The notes under the pieces: model-generated
What the model saw: the letters and a program-made list of their open reading frames with translations, nothing else
What the model was told of the DNA's origin: nothing
Database searches by the model: none
Shown: positions 6,793 through 7,424 of the stretch, in pieces
Layout: each line of letters starts with the position of its first letter
Position numbering within the stretch: the stretch's first letter is position 1
Source: Paraprevotella sp.
GTDB lineage: Bacteria > Bacteroidota > Bacteroidia > Bacteroidales > Bacteroidaceae
Assembly (NCBI GenBank): GCA_017630975.1
Contig: JAGBUF010000282.1
Location: 1-7,424 of the forward strand
Reading direction: 5' to 3'
DNA: 7,424 bases
Program-made: the position numbers and the translations under genes

Positions 6793-7424
6793 GATGGATT
6801 GACTCTGTTTTGTCTGACTTTACGTTTCAGTGTTTGCATACATTCACGACGCGGAATGATGACAGAAACACCTTTGTATTCAATCTCCTGACGTAGGATG
6901 TGGGTAATCTCTTCCATGTTTTTGGGGAGTGGCACCACTACATGAAGGTGTTCCGGTTCAACGCCCAAACCTAAGCAGATGGCTTCAAACTTATTGGTGC
7001 CTGCTGAGTCTTGACCGCCGGTCATGGCAGTGGTCAAGTTGTCTGAAATGATTACTGTTATCGCACTATGGTCGTTGATGGCATCCAATAAACCGGTCAT
7101 ACCTGAGTGGGTAAATGTTGAGTCTCCAATGACAGCGATGGCTGGATGCAGACCCGCATCTGCCGCTCCTTTTGCCATGGTGATGGATGCACCCATATCC
7201 ACACAACTATCAATGGCACGGAATGGAGGTAGTGCTCCGAGTGTGTAGCAACCGATGTCTCCGAAAATTCGTGCATCGGGATATTCTGCTGCCACCTTGT
7301 TCAATGCGTCATAGACATCACGGTGTCCGCAACCCTGACATAGGGCAGGGGGGCGAGGCATGACATTCTGAGCCGCTACAAACGGTTGTTCCTGTTTCAC
7401 TCCGAGAGCTGCTCCAACACAGTC
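6789..7424 (-). CDS. iorA: Indolepyruvate:ferredoxin oxidoreductase, alpha subunit (C-terminal part, cut by window edge)
   Basis: The last 211 codons are present and the frame stays open to the right edge (its first complete codons read DCVGAALG), so the true start lies outside. A GTG at 7398-7400 is internal, not the start. This part is the thiamine-diphosphate-binding domain: PPALCQGCGHRDVYDAL just after the entry, then DIGCYTLGALPP, DMGASITMAKGAADAG and the cofactor/Mg motif GDSTFTHSG...ISDN, followed by TAMTGGQ. The chain ends soon after IIPRRECMQTLKRKVRQNR. The two CxxCxxCxxxC ferredoxin clusters that end many archaeal and clostridial IorA proteins are absent, and the stop overlaps iorB, so no hidden extension exists. 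The enzyme must therefore pass electrons to a separate carrier or hold clusters elsewhere. It is the first visible gene of the leftward operon, whose promoter is outside the window. Confidence 0.93.
   Translation of the reverse strand, partial: DCVGAALGVKQEQPFVAAQNVMPRPPALCQGCGHRDVYDALNKVAAEYPDARIFGDIGCYTLGALPPFRAIDSCVDMGASITMAKGAADAGLHPAIAVIGDSTFTHSGMTGLLDAINDHSAITVIISDNLTTAMTGGQDSAGTNKFEAICLGLGVEPEHLHVVVPLPKNMEEITHILRQEIEYKGVSVIIPRRECMQTLKRKVRQNRVNPS

Noticed and set aside
7398..7400. GTG as the start of a 203-residue thiamine-diphosphate protein
   Set aside because: The frame continues upstream to the window edge with IorA-like sequence, so this GTG is an internal valine codon of a longer iorA.

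Overview
The window looks like a chromosomal segment of a gut-type Bacteroidales bacterium (Bacteroides, Phocaeicola or a close relative). The evidence is the base and codon use, the absence of Shine-Dalgarno sequences, a TAnnTTTG-type -7 promoter box, a two-component-regulator beta-propeller sensor typical of this order, and the style of the protein families. Species cannot be fixed from the sequence alone.

Left part (1-2412). A gene cut by the left edge runs leftward. It encodes the N-terminus of a periplasmic propeller sensor, probably a hybrid two-component system (HTCS). Across a 167-bp divergent intergenic region, a 545-residue secreted protein runs rightward. It carries two consecutive alpha/beta-hydrolase domains, each with its own visible Ser-Asp-His triad: a double-headed esterase, probably a carbohydrate esterase. 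A 16-bp perfect inverted repeat at 2371-2412 separates it from the convergent operon and probably terminates both sides.

Right part (2426-7424). Six genes run leftward, apparently as one transcription unit. In order of transcription they are: iorA (only its C-terminal TPP domain is in the window), iorB (ATGA overlap with iorA), a four-helix-bundle 'suffix' protein, a PLP aminotransferase, a phenylacetate-CoA ligase and a double-ACT-domain protein. The metabolic members form a logical chain: aromatic amino acid <-> arylpyruvate (aminotransferase) <-> arylacetyl-CoA (IorAB, ferredoxin-linked) <-> arylacetate (CoA ligase). The ACT protein is a likely amino-acid sensor. The chain could run as fermentation of Phe/Tyr/Trp to arylacetates, or in reverse as salvage of arylacetates into aromatic amino acids; the sequence does not decide which.

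Two things do not fit a plain metabolic operon. The four-helix-bundle gene between iorB and the aminotransferase has no obvious metabolic role. Just after it, the 84-bp gap holds six TTCTAG cores at exactly 9-bp intervals. The gene and array may be an inserted unit. No RNA genes, CRISPR array, transposase or attachment site were seen, and no gene-free stretch exceeds 300 bases.
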